Shown piece by piece: positions 26,280 to 35,600 of a stretch of 64,000 nucleotides of DNA. Every line of letters begins with the position of its first letter. Position 1 is the first letter of the stretch. The position numbers and the translations under genes were made by a program. A model generated the notes under the pieces. It had not been told where the DNA came from and did no database searches. It saw only the letters and a program-made list of their open reading frames with translations. The DNA comes from JAJKIP01 sp037200685 (GTDB taxonomy: Bacteria; Bacteroidota; Bacteroidia; Chitinophagales; Chitinophagaceae). The stretch spans positions 127,184 to 191,183 of the forward strand of contig JBBCIG010000002.1 in NCBI GenBank assembly GCA_037200685.1, written 5' to 3'.

Positions 26280-26726
26280 ATGGAAGTAATATTAATAAAA
26301 GACGTAGATAACCTGGGCGGAGTAAATGAAGTGGTAAAAGTAAAGAACGGGTATGCCCGTAACTTTTTATTGCCGCAGCATCTTGCTGTTGAACATAATC
26401 ATTCTAACAAAAAACAATTGGAAGAAAGATTAAAACAGGTACGTAAGAAAGAAGATAAAATGCTGGCGGAAGTCAACAGCGTTATCGCTAAACTGAAAGA
26501 AGCCCCGTTGAAACTTGGCGCCAAGACCGGTACCAGCGGAAAGATCTTTGGTAGCGTAACATCCCTGCAGATCAGCCGTGCTATCCGCGAACAACGCGGG
26601 TATGAGATTGACCGCAGAAAGATCAATATTATCGGGGAAATAAAAGAACTGGGCTCTTATAAAGCCAGTATCGATTTTGGCAATGGCCATTCCACCGAGG
26701 TTGATTTTGAAGTAGTTACAGAATAA
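26280..26726 (+). CDS. rplI: Large ribosomal subunit protein L9 (bL9)
   Basis: 148 residues. The N-terminal RNA-binding domain has DVDNLGGVNEVVKVKNGYARNFLLPQ, followed by the long connecting helix (KQLEERLKQVRKKEDKMLAEV) and the C-terminal domain (GKIFGSVTSLQISRAI). L9 binds 23S rRNA near the L1 stalk. An AGGAGG motif precedes the ATG. It is the last gene of the ribosomal operon. Confidence 0.96.
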   Translation: MEVILIKDVDNLGGVNEVVKVKNGYARNFLLPQHLAVEHNHSNKKQLEERLKQVRKKEDKMLAEVNSVIAKLKEAPLKLGAKTGTSGKIFGSVTSLQISRAIREQRGYEIDRRKINIIGEIKELGSYKASIDFGNGHSTEVDFEVVTE

Positions 26727-26747
26727 TTTTCTTCAAGAAAAAGTTAT

Positions 26748-26781
26748 AAAGCTATCCGCAAAAAACGGGTAGCTTTTTTTT
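26748..26781 (+). terminator. Terminator of the rpsF-rpsR-rplI operon
   Basis: AAAGCTATCCG (26748-26758) pairs with CGGGTAGCTTT (26766-26776) with one G-T pair, followed by a run of T. It lies 21 bases after the rplI stop. Confidence 0.88.
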
Positions 26782-26980
26782 ATTTTAATAGGACAATAAA
26801 TATGACAAATGAGAATTTTTTTCTACTTTGCCAGCCACCCCATTAAAGATCTGCGCTCTGTAATCCCCGGTATTAATTTTGATACTACCCTAAGTCTATC
26901 CTTCAATACCTTCTGAACACCCCCTCTTCTCCGTAGTCTGTGTGTTTTTTAATTCTTAACTTTTGTAAATTCAGAAAGGT

Positions 26981-28075
26981 ATGAAACAACACTACATTGT
27001 TGCCAAGCTATTGCTTATTACGTCCATTACATTCAGTCTTCAATCCCAGGCGCAAAGTCCCACAACTGTTACCAATAGTTCTGATTGTGGTACTGCCAGG
27101 ACATTTACTTCTTCGGATGAAGGATTTAACTCACCCAGCATTTATTCAGATCCTGACGATGCCGCTCTTTATTGGAACCCTGTCACCGGCAGAGAAGAAG
27201 GAAATACTGGAAGCTCACCCGACTTCAGGGCAAGCCTGATTTCATCCGTTTATCCAAGCACAACCCCGGGAAAAGTTTCAGTAGGTTTTTCATATACCGC
27301 ACCTTCAGGCACCCAATACCGGGTAAAAGTAATACAGGTATCTCCTGCAACTGCTATTAATTACCTGGCATTAACGTCATGGACAACTTTTTCTGCTACG
27401 GCTGGTTCCGTTTGTTTGTTGATTTCAGACATTGATATTGAAGCGGGCATTGGTATCCGGTTTGAATTTTCTTTCAGAACACCTGGCGCTGCAGGTGATA
27501 TTACATTTGACAACTTTGGAATGTCGGGAGCGAATGCTCCGCTTCCTGTTACTTTCCTTGGATTCGTTGCCAGGAAAAATGATGATGCGACTGTGAAATT
27601 ATTATGGGATGTAGCGGATGAAACAAATGTGCAGGGTTATTATATTGAAAAAAGCATTGACGGAAATAATTATACTACGTTAGGATTCGTGCCTGCTGGT
27701 GGTAAACCTGTTTATTCCATTACTGATAATTTAGCGGATACGAAAGTCAGGTTCTACCGTGTGAAAAACGTAGATATTGACGGGGCATACAAATACAGCA
27801 CTACGATAAAAGTAGCCGGATTGAACCCTGATAAAAGAATTCAACTGTATCCTGTTCCCGCAAAAGGAGTTATCAATGTACAGCATGAAACAGCGCCATC
27901 GAAAGGTGTTATCACGCTGGCAGGTTTGGAAGGAAGAATTCTCATCCGCAAAGAAGTTCTTGCGAATACACAACAGACTAATTTAAATGTCGCAGCACTT
28001 TCACCGGGTATTTATATTATACGGTATGAAGATGGAATCGGAGCCGTACAGACTATCAAGATGGTAAAAGAATAA
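26981..28075 (+). CDS. Secreted protein with type IX sorting tail
   Basis: 364 residues. The signal peptide is MKQHYIVAKLLLITSITFSLQSQAQ. An N-terminal beta-sandwich of about 170 residues is followed by PLPVTFLGFVARKNDD, the usual lead-in to a fibronectin-like domain in Chitinophagaceae surface proteins (VQGYYIEKSIDGNNYTTLGFV). The C-terminal T9SS sorting domain follows (IQLYPVPAKGVINV ... GIYIIRYEDG ... IKMVKE). The function is unknown. Exported and probably surface-anchored. It is single-gene, with terminators on both sides. Confidence 0.75.
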   Translation: MKQHYIVAKLLLITSITFSLQSQAQSPTTVTNSSDCGTARTFTSSDEGFNSPSIYSDPDDAALYWNPVTGREEGNTGSSPDFRASLISSVYPSTTPGKVSVGFSYTAPSGTQYRVKVIQVSPATAINYLALTSWTTFSATAGSVCLLISDIDIEAGIGIRFEFSFRTPGAAGDITFDNFGMSGANAPLPVTFLGFVARKNDDATVKLLWDVADETNVQGYYIEKSIDGNNYTTLGFVPAGGKPVYSITDNLADTKVRFYRVKNVDIDGAYKYSTTIKVAGLNPDKRIQLYPVPAKGVINVQHETAPSKGVITLAGLEGRILIRKEVLANTQQTNLNVAALSPGIYIIRYEDGIGAVQTIKMVKE

Positions 28076-28100
28076 AGTCTTTCTAATAGTATAAGCTTTC

Positions 28101-28132
28101 AGGGTCCGGAATCCGGGCCCTGATTTTTTTTT
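28101..28132 (+). terminator. Terminator of the secreted T9SS protein gene
   Basis: AGGGTCCGG (28101-28109) and CCGGGCCCT (28113-28121) form a strong stem with one T-G pair and a three-base loop, followed by nine T. Confidence 0.9.
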
Positions 28133-28226
28133 AGAATATATTGAAAATCAATTATTACGGATAAGTTGACCGGGGTAAATAAATTTTCTCCCGTTTTAAT
28201 TTGCTAAATATCAGGGAAATTTACTT

Positions 28227-28234
28227 TATTTTCG
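28227..28234 (+). promoter_or_regulatory. Probable promoter (-7 element) of the RRM protein gene
   Basis: TATTTTCG resembles TAnnTTTG with one mismatch, and TTG at 28201-28203 lies 23 bases upstream. Initiation near 28241 would give a 5' leader of about 113 bases containing the start-codon hairpin. Confidence 0.4.
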
Positions 28235-28291
28235 TAGTGTTTTGGTGTTCTTTACAGTTTCACAAGTCCTGAACGTTTACGAAAAACCGCT

Positions 28292-28362
28292 AATGTTCAT
28301 TGGTTACTGTCTACTGTTAGCACTTATTTATTTTTTTTAAATTTCACAGTACAATGAACATT
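28292..28362 (+). promoter_or_regulatory. Leader hairpin that sequesters the RRM protein start codon
   Basis: AATGTTCATTG (28292-28302) is perfectly complementary to CAATGAACATT (28352-28362), which contains the start ATG. After a two-base bulge the helix continues with TACTGT (28305-28310) against ACAGTA (28346-28351). The total is 17 bp with a 35-base loop. It would block initiation until melted or rearranged, as in RNA thermometers or cold-shock leaders. A partial mimic of the start region (TGAACGTTTACG, from 28270) lies just upstream. Confidence 0.55.
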
Positions 28363-28764
28363 TACGTAGGAAACCTTAGTTGGAACCTGAAAGACCAGGA
28401 CCTTTCCAACCTTTTCGCCTCACACGGCGAAGTGGTATCAGCCAAAATTGTTACCGACAAATTCACTAACCGCAGCAAAGGCTTTGGCTTTGTTGAAATG
28501 GCTGACGATGCTTCGGCACAAGCAGCTATCACAGCCCTCAACGGTTCTGAAGTTGATGGCCGTAACATTGTTGTCAACGAAAGTCGTCCGAAACCGGAAG
28601 GTGGCGGTAGCGGCGGCAGTGGCTTCAAGAAAAGAAGCTTCGGTGGCGGCGGCGGTGGCGGCGGCTACAAGAAAGGTGGTGGCAGCGGCGGTGGCGGCGG
28701 CTACAACAAAGGTGGCGGCGGCGGTGGCTATCGTGATCGCGGTGGCTACAACAACGATTATTAA
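28354..28764 (+). CDS. Glycine-rich RNA-binding protein with one RRM
   Basis: 136 residues. A complete RRM (residues 1-80) has RNP2 IYVGNL and RNP1 KGFGFVEM. A tail of about 50 residues is almost pure Gly with Tyr, Lys and Arg (GGGGGYKKG repeats), giving a basic, disordered, RNA-binding end. Such proteins in Bacteroidota and cyanobacteria are often cold-induced and may act as RNA chaperones. The start codon lies in a strong predicted leader hairpin, suggesting translational control. A good terminator follows. Confidence 0.88.
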   Translation: MNIYVGNLSWNLKDQDLSNLFASHGEVVSAKIVTDKFTNRSKGFGFVEMADDASAQAAITALNGSEVDGRNIVVNESRPKPEGGGSGGSGFKKRSFGGGGGGGGYKKGGGSGGGGGYNKGGGGGGYRDRGGYNNDY

Positions 28765-28790
28765 TAATCTTAACTGAATATAAAGTCGTT

Positions 28791-28820
28791 AAAGTCTGGC
28801 ATTATGCCGGACTTTTTTTG
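28791..28820 (+). terminator. Terminator of the RRM protein gene
   Basis: AAAGTCTGGC (28791-28800) and GCCGGACTTT (28806-28815) form a 10-bp stem with one T-G pair, followed by a T-run. From there to 29065 no gene or repeat was seen; the region presumably holds the promoter of the glycosyltransferase gene. Confidence 0.9.
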
Positions 28821-29065
28821 TTGTTATCCCTCCCCATTTTTACATCACATTTTCTTCTTTGTTTCTTACTAATTATTTAATCTCCGCTTTAAAGTATTCA
28901 TTGCTACTATTTTTACCTTGAGACTAAGTGTTATTGTTTCTTATCCAATTAGTTATCATCACTGTTCTTTTCAGGCCTGATGTTTGAATAAAATAGTGCG
29001 ATTCACCGAAAGGAAAAGTTTATTGTACAGGAATTTATCCTGTTATTCCAAATAAGAAAAAAATT

Positions 29066-30442
29066 ATGGTTACAGTTATTATCCCTGCGTTAAATGAAGA
29101 AAAAACGATTGCCCAGGTAATAAACTATTGCCGGCAGGAAACATTAGTTTCAGAAATAATAGTAATAGACGATACGTCAGAAGATGATACAGTAAAAATT
29201 GCCAGGGAAGCAGGCGCTAAAATTATTATCAGCGCCGCAAGAGGAAAAGGCATTTCCATGAAAGAAGGTGTCGATGCCGCAAGTAATGAAGTGATTGTTT
29301 TTTTAGATGCCGATATTGATCCTTACCCGGAAGGATCCGTAAAAAATTTATCACAACCTTTACTGGATAACGAAGCTGATTTTGTAAAAGGTGCATTTGC
29401 CCGCAATGCAGGAAGGGTAACTGAATTAGTCGCCAAGCCTTTACTGGCAATCTTGTTTCCCGGCCTCTCTCATTTTTCTCAACCATTGAGTGGGATGATA
29501 GCAGGCAAAAAAACATTTTTTAAAAAAATCGAATTCTTCAACGATTACGGTGTTGATATCGGCATCCTCATTGATATGTACCTGATGAAGGCAAGGGTGA
29601 AAGAAGTGAACATTGGTTATATAGAAAATAAAAGCAAGCCCTGGCAGGCATTAGGTAAAATGAGCGGCGAAGTATCCCGTGCTATTATTAGTAAAGCACA
29701 AGGACAGCAAAGCAACGGGCTTTCAGAAGAAAGTTCCAAATCATTAGCAGTGATCCAGAAAGAAATGAATAATGTGTTGCGTGAAAATCTTTCTGTTTAT
29801 CACAAGATGATCATCTTTGACATGGATGATACGATATTAAACAGCAGGTTTATCAATGAATGCGCCGCTGCATTTGGATTTGTTCCCCAGCTGGAAGAAT
29901 TACGGTTTAATGAAAAAGACCCGATCATCCTCACCAAAAGAATTGGTTTGTTGTTGAAAAACCGCACGATGGACGACTTGCTGGAAGTGGTGGGTAATAT
30001 GGACATCGCGGAAAATATTAAAGAAGTAGTGGGGACTTATAAAGAAAAAGGATATGTAACAGGTATTATCAGCCATAGTTATACCCTCATCACCAATTAT
30101 ATCAAACAACAAATAGGCGTTGATTTTACACTGGCACATCAACTGGAATTTTTTGAAGGAAAGGCAACTGGTGAAGTAAACCTGCCCTCTTATTTTTTTG
30201 GTTCTCCCGAAAGTGTATGCGGGCATTCCTTTTGTAAAACCAATGCATTGAAATATGCCTGTGATAAATACAATGTCAAAATGAAAAATTGTATCGTTGT
30301 AGGCGATAGCAAAGATGACCGCTGTATCATAGCCCATGCAGGAAAAGGCATTGCTTTTTGCACGACAGATGAATTACTGGAAAAAATCGCTTACAAAAAT
30401 ATCAGGGAGCGGAATTTTGAATCTTTACTTGAACTAGTATAA
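29066..30442 (+). CDS. Glycosyltransferase-HAD phosphatase fusion, glucosyl-3-phosphoglycerate synthase-like
   Basis: 458 residues with two domains. Residues 1-220 form a GT-A glycosyltransferase (VIIPALNEEKTIAQV, metal-binding FLDADIDPYPEG, DYGVDIGILIDMYL) most like glucosyl-3-phosphoglycerate synthases. Residues 248-455 form a HAD phosphatase of SerB type: motif I IFDMDDTIL, motif II GIISHS, and motif IV VVGDSKDDRCI. Together they could make a phosphorylated sugar-glycerate and then remove the phosphate, giving a compatible solute such as glucosylglycerate in one polypeptide. Substrates are inferred from family. The frame is intact, and a universal stress gene follows 51 bases later. Confidence 0.7.
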   Translation: MVTVIIPALNEEKTIAQVINYCRQETLVSEIIVIDDTSEDDTVKIAREAGAKIIISAARGKGISMKEGVDAASNEVIVFLDADIDPYPEGSVKNLSQPLLDNEADFVKGAFARNAGRVTELVAKPLLAILFPGLSHFSQPLSGMIAGKKTFFKKIEFFNDYGVDIGILIDMYLMKARVKEVNIGYIENKSKPWQALGKMSGEVSRAIISKAQGQQSNGLSEESSKSLAVIQKEMNNVLRENLSVYHKMIIFDMDDTILNSRFINECAAAFGFVPQLEELRFNEKDPIILTKRIGLLLKNRTMDDLLEVVGNMDIAENIKEVVGTYKEKGYVTGIISHSYTLITNYIKQQIGVDFTLAHQLEFFEGKATGEVNLPSYFFGSPESVCGHSFCKTNALKYACDKYNVKMKNCIVVGDSKDDRCIIAHAGKGIAFCTTDELLEKIAYKNIRERNFESLLELV

Positions 30443-30493
30443 GAAAACAATAAGTAACTACCTTGATTTATAACAATTAAAAAACGGCTGCCT

Positions 30494-31300
30494 ATGCCTA
30501 ATAAACTTTATAACATACTCGTTCCGGTTGATTTTACCACCAAGAACAAGTGGGCCATCGCCAAAGCAATTGAATTATCTAATAATTTCAATTGCAATAT
30601 TCACCTGGTGTATATTTCCGGCAGAAATGCTTTGTTTACCAGCGATTATACGACAGAAGCCGCTTTGAAAAAATTAGGACAATTAAAAGATAATTATAAA
30701 AATCAATTGTGCGGAGAAGGGATCTTTGAAATCAGCGTATTGTCCGGCAATCGCCATAAACAACTGTCAAAGTATATTGAACAATACGAAATGGACCTCG
30801 TGATAACAGGGCTTTCAAAATTTAATTTACTCCAACGGATAGTTTCTTCCATCTCCATTAGCAGGCTGGCTAAAAAAACAAACATACCCATACTGGCAAT
30901 AAGATCAGGAGGTTTGGTCTGTCATTTCAAAAAGATTGTTTTGCCAGTATCTGGTGAAATACCCATGCGCCAGATAAGATTAGCAGCCATGCTCGGCAGG
31001 GCATTTAAATCGACGGTTTATTTTGTTTCCTTAAGACAAAACGAACAAAACAAACAACAAAATATTATTGATAAAGCATTGGAAGTAGTGCAAAGCATTT
31101 CGATTATTCCTGTTCAATGCTTTTTATTGGAAGGCCAGAATTTAGCGCAGAGCACATTGGAATTTTCCAAGAAGATAAATGCCGACCTGATTATGATCAA
31201 TCCTGTAAAAGATTTTCGCTTACCGGGATTATGGAACAGGATCACGAACAAATTACTTTCTTACGGATCAAGTATTCCCGTATTGACCGTAAAGGAATAA
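30494..31300 (+). CDS. Tandem-domain universal stress protein
   Basis: 268 residues forming two UspA-like domains. The first (YNILVPVDFTTKNKWAIAKAIELS ... LVITGLSKFNLLQRIVSSISISRLAKKTNIPILAI) keeps a recognisable nucleotide-binding layout. The second (KKIVLPVSGEIPMRQI ... LIMINPVKD ... SSIPVLTV) is shorter and lacks the glycine-rich G-x-x-G-x-x-G/S loop. The role in stress survival is unspecified. It is downstream of the glycosyltransferase-HAD gene and probably co-transcribed, consistent with an osmotic or starvation response. Confidence 0.8.
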   Translation: MPNKLYNILVPVDFTTKNKWAIAKAIELSNNFNCNIHLVYISGRNALFTSDYTTEAALKKLGQLKDNYKNQLCGEGIFEISVLSGNRHKQLSKYIEQYEMDLVITGLSKFNLLQRIVSSISISRLAKKTNIPILAIRSGGLVCHFKKIVLPVSGEIPMRQIRLAAMLGRAFKSTVYFVSLRQNEQNKQQNIIDKALEVVQSISIIPVQCFLLEGQNLAQSTLEFSKKINADLIMINPVKDFRLPGLWNRITNKLLSYGSSIPVLTVKE

Positions 31301-31324
31301 TAATTTAAAGAGAATACTTATTAG

Positions 31325-31358
31325 AAGCCATGTTTTACAAGCATGGCTTTATTTTTTT
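31325..31358 (+). terminator. Terminator between convergent universal stress protein and esterase genes
   Basis: AAGCCATG (31325-31332) pairs with CATGGCTT (31342-31349), followed by TTTATTTTTTT on the plus strand. The 3' arm overlaps the stop region of the esterase gene on the other strand. Confidence 0.8.
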
Positions 31359-32269
31359 GTCAGCCATCCTTTTGCATCCATCCAGTTATGTAAGCGATCC
31401 ATCCACAGGTCTTTTGTCGTTTTATTATTCAAGCCAAAACCATGTCCACCTCTTTCATAAATATGCAGCTCGGCGGATATTTTGTTTTTTAATAAATTCT
31501 GATAATAAAAAATACTGTTCAGTGGGTTCACGGCTTTATCATCCGCCGCATGAACTAAAAAAGCCGGTGGCGAAGTTGCCGTAATTTGTAGTTCATTAGA
31601 ATAATCCCTTGTCATTTCTTCCGAAGGGGTCTTACCGATCAGGTTATCCTTTGATCCGCGATGTGTAATACTATCCGCAAAACTGATAACAGGATAAAGC
31701 AATAGTTGAAAATCCGGCCGGAGGTTTATTTTACCCGGGTTATCAATATAATTTTTATTAAAATGAGTAGCCGCTGTCGAGGCAAGATGACCGCCTGCAG
31801 AAAATCCCATAATACCGATACGGCTTGTATCAATATTCCAGCGATCAGCATTTTCCCTTACCAGTTGTATGCCCCTTTGCGCATCTTGTAAAGGGCCGGT
31901 TTCTTTTTGCATCATCCATTTATCATTCGGAATACGGTATTTCAACACAAAAGCCGTTACACCCCATTCATTAAATTTTTTCGCTACATCTATTCCTTCC
32001 AGCTTAAACGCAAGTATTCCGTAACCACCACCAGGGCAAATAATAACCGCTGTACCATTTGCCTTTTCTTTTGCCGGAAGATAAACGGTTAACGTTGGTT
32101 TCTGCACCGCCTGTATTCTCAGAATACTATCATTACCCACTACCGATTTTTCTTCATCAACCGAAGTACGGTAGTTAGGAATATCTCCTTTATACAAAGG
32201 AATTATTTCTTGTGCTGCAGCAACGCCGGCAATTCTTGAAAAAAGAAATAAAATAAAAATTTGTTTCAT
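31349..32269 (-). CDS. Secreted alpha/beta-hydrolase, acetyl-xylan-esterase-like
   Basis: 306 residues from the ATG at 32269 (signal MKQIFILFLFSRIAGVAAAQ). The longer frame to 32371 is rejected because its extra N-terminus is encoded by a dispersed repeat. It belongs to the BD-FAE/esterase group: oxyanion-hole CPGGGYGILA, nucleophile elbow GFSAGGHLAS, catalytic Asp in HAADDKAVNP, and catalytic His in RGGHGFGL. It is likely periplasmic or secreted and deacetylates plant polysaccharides or similar esters. The substrate is not determined. Confidence 0.82.
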   Translation of the reverse strand: MKQIFILFLFSRIAGVAAAQEIIPLYKGDIPNYRTSVDEEKSVVGNDSILRIQAVQKPTLTVYLPAKEKANGTAVIICPGGGYGILAFKLEGIDVAKKFNEWGVTAFVLKYRIPNDKWMMQKETGPLQDAQRGIQLVRENADRWNIDTSRIGIMGFSAGGHLASTAATHFNKNYIDNPGKINLRPDFQLLLYPVISFADSITHRGSKDNLIGKTPSEEMTRDYSNELQITATSPPAFLVHAADDKAVNPLNSIFYYQNLLKNKISAELHIYERGGHGFGLNNKTTKDLWMDRLHNWMDAKGWLTKK

Positions 32270-32299
32270 TAAATGAAGATAAGCTAAAGAAATATATTT

Positions 32300-32373
32300 T
32301 AGCCCGGCTCCATTGCTACTAGCATCGTCTGTTGCGTCGCACTCTTGTGCTGCATGAATTCTACTCAGCATTA
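32300..32373 (-). repeat. Dispersed repeat family A, copy 3
   Basis: Minus-strand copy: AGCATCGTCTGTTGCGTCGC and TACTCAGCA read on the plus strand, the reverse of the family core. It lies just upstream of the esterase start and would extend that ORF spuriously. Confidence 0.75.
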
Positions 32374-32439
32374 TAGCAGCACTCCGATTAATATCGCACG
32401 TTCGGTATCCCGGTAGCTATCGGGACTATTGAGCATTTT

Positions 32440-32530
32440 AGAAATTTCCTATTCAGATATACTTTTCGAAAAGCAAGGGCTATGTGCAGTTCCTCTCCTT
32501 TAGGAGAGGCTAGGTGAGGTTCTCCTGAGC
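32440..32530 (+). repeat. Dispersed repeat family B, copy 1
   Basis: Contains AAAGCAAGGGCTATGTGCAG, the hairpin CCTCTCC-TTTA-GGAGAGG and CTAGGTGAGGTTCT. The same order recurs twice at 46059-46230. The remainder of the 32374-32580 gap holds no gene. Confidence 0.75.
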
Positions 32531-32584
32531 ATTATGGAAATTACTTGTTTATTACAATACTTCGACTATTCAATATTTCCATAA

Positions 32585-32613
32585 AAATAGCCCGCAGCAT
32601 AACTACGGGCTAT
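32585..32613 (-). terminator. Terminator of the alpha-2-macroglobulin gene
   Basis: ATAGCCCG (32587-32594) pairs with CGGGCTAT (32606-32613), with T on the minus strand from the A-run before it. It lies 24 bases after the stop. Confidence 0.85.
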
Positions 32614-32636
32614 CAGAAAATTTTATTTGTAAATTA

Positions 32637-35600
32637 TTATTGCACCACTCTTATCACTCCCGCTCCATTGTATGAATGATATTCACCATTATACATCGCA
32701 TCGGCGCTGACAGGGCCCATTTTATACTGGCCTGGTGATACGGCACGAACAGCATAATAATATACTTGCTTATTATTAAATGCGTTTACAAAGAAATGGA
32801 TACGGTCATCCCGCACATCTATTGCATCCGGTGTCATACCATCTTTTATCCAATCCATGCCTGGAATTTCTTTTGTCCTCGGGTTTTCAATTTCAAAACC
32901 TGCGGGCAACAAATCTGTGATCACCACATTTTCTATTGGTGTAGAGAAAGAACGTTCCAGTGTAATACCAACAATAATCAATTCATTTTGCTTAAATGTC
33001 GTTCCGCTGAGCGGTTTGCCAAAACGATCATAGAAACGTTTTCTTACTTTCAAATAATTGTCTTCTTCTTTGTAAGCACCGCTGGCACTGATACCTTCAG
33101 CCTGCCAGAAATAATAAAGACGGCCGGTTCCACTCGTTGTTATTTCTACATTGTTTCCTTTTAAAGCTTTCATATCGCCTTTCCATTGGCCGCCGTCTAC
33201 TTTGGCAATGACTTTCCCATTTACTTTTATTTCCGCAGTAGCAGTGGAATTATTCGCAGATCTTGCTATTTTACCTAACGCCAGGAAAGCAAATGCCCTT
33301 TCCTGTGTGCTCAACCAGTAACGGCTTTTTAATTTATTACTTACATGCTGCACCATCACCGGGATTTGTTTATTGCCGGGATCCACTTCTATTAATGCAT
33401 TTAATGAAATAGCCTCATCCCTTACATCAGAATAATAGCTTCCTCCAGTTTGTGGCACTGATTCCTCACCGCTAAATGAAGAAGGCAACATAGCCATAAA
33501 AGATTTTTTATCACCCGCCGTTGCATACGCTGCTGACAAAAGATAACGGCTGTCCAATGCAAGTATTTCCGGTTTTGCTTTGTAATAATTCATCGCCGGA
33601 ACATTGGTCCGTCCAGCCAGTGCTAATACATATAACCCGTAAGCAATTTCCTTCGGGGCTATTTTTTTATTCTGGTCACGGTTATAAAAATAAGTAACGA
33701 GCTCTTTATTCTTCAACCGGTTGTTGACATAGGTAAGCATTGTTTCCAGTAAACTGTTATCGACATCAAATCCAGCCTTTCTTGCTTCTAATAAGAAATG
33801 CGCTGAATAAATAGTAGACCACCAGTCTTCCGTGCCGCCGCCGTCCCATAAAGTAACAGCACCGTTATACAATTGACGCATTTTAATTTTACGTATCGCT
33901 TCCATGATGTTGGCGTTTGCATTCACTTTATTCTGCTCTTTATTCAATTGCATCATGTCGGCCATATCGCCATAATATAATTGTGGAAAGGCTGAAGACA
34001 CTGTTTGCTCAGTACAACCATACGGATACTGTACGAGATATTTCAAATGTTGCGCTAACTCTAATGCGGGTGAACGACTGACCACTAATTCATAATCCGT
34101 ACTGCCGGGAATGAAATCACTTAAACCAATATTTATCTTTTGAGAACTGCCGCCCGCAATTGAACCGCTGCCTGTTACTTTCTGCAAGGTAGACGGCGGA
34201 CGAACGGATATTTCCGTTTTATCTTCAAATTTTTCTCCCAGGCCGTTTACTGTCACTTTTATATTTCCAATACCAATGTTTGGATTGGCAACCACACTGA
34301 ATACCGCACGGCCTTCACTTTTCGCATTTATCGAAACACTCTGGCTTGCGCCACCAACAATTTTTAATGGCCCATCCACATTTAGACTGGCGGAAACATT
34401 CGCTGACTTATCTGTTGTATTGCTCAAAGTAACCGGCACATTCACCGTATCTCCCGGACTTAAAAATCTTGGAAGAGCTGTACTGATAACGATCGGATCG
34501 GCGACCGTCATCGTGTTATCCGCAGCGCCAAAACTTTCTCCTTTATAAGATACAGCCATCAGGCGCAGTTCACCGCTGAACTGTGGTACATCAAATTCAA
34601 ACTCAGCCTCACCACTTCCATCTGCTTTTTTAATACCACTCCAGTAGCTTACCACTTTCACTCTTTTCGCAGGCATTGGGTTCACTCTTTTACTCATTTC
34701 CAGGTCGCCGTCACCACCAGTGCTGCTGGCCCTAACCTCTGCAAATAATAATGGATATAGGTCAAATCCATTTACCTGCAAGGCCTTTTTCTGGTAGAAA
34801 TAATCATAAGGATCTGGTGTTTTAAAATCGCTGATCTGTAAAACGCCATTATCAACAGCGGATAACGTTACATAACTTCCGGCTGCCGCTTTCACTTTTA
34901 TCTTTTGATGTGTTTTAGAACGAACAGTTTTTGATGCGACAATCTCCACCGGTATTTTTCTGCTCTTTTCTTCCACCATTACACTTTGAAATCCATGTGC
35001 GACTGTTAATGGAATATCTGAAGCTTCATGTGGCTTGATAAGAGTAGCGGTGATATAAACATTCGGCACATCTTCACCTGATAGTTTCAGATCAAGACTT
35101 GCATCGCGGTTGCTTACATCCACATATTGATAAGAAACAATATGATCAGTTTCCATTGTTACGAGCATCTTACCACTAAATGGTGTGATGAAATGCGCTT
35201 TCACTGACTCACCGCTGAAATACGATTTTTTATCTAATGTTATATCAATGCTTCCTTCCGTGTTTACTTCAAAAGAATTACTGCCACCGCCCCAGCTACC
35301 ATAACTATAAAAACTTTTACTTACATAGCCCGCTGAACCCGGTACATACACTTTAATTTCATAGTTACCAGGTGATCGTGGGATATAACTGTAGTTTGTA
35401 TTACTTCCCACAGAAATATTACTCTCAATCATGAGCTTATCCTGTTGTTGCGATTCATAACGGAAATAGCTCCCGCTTTTTGTCAGCACCGTTTTATATT
35501 CATGCTTGATCACTTCCACTCTTGCTGTTGCATTGGCGGCATTACCATCTTTATTCACAGCGGCTAATTGCAACTTCATCGGCTGATTCAATGGAGCATA

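Noticed and set aside
28617..28760. GGC-rich low-complexity tract as a non-coding repeat
   Set aside because: It is in frame and encodes the expected glycine-rich tail of an RRM protein.
32269..32371. N-terminal extension of the esterase ORF
   Set aside because: The extra residues are encoded by family A repeat copy 3, and a good signal peptide starts at 32269.
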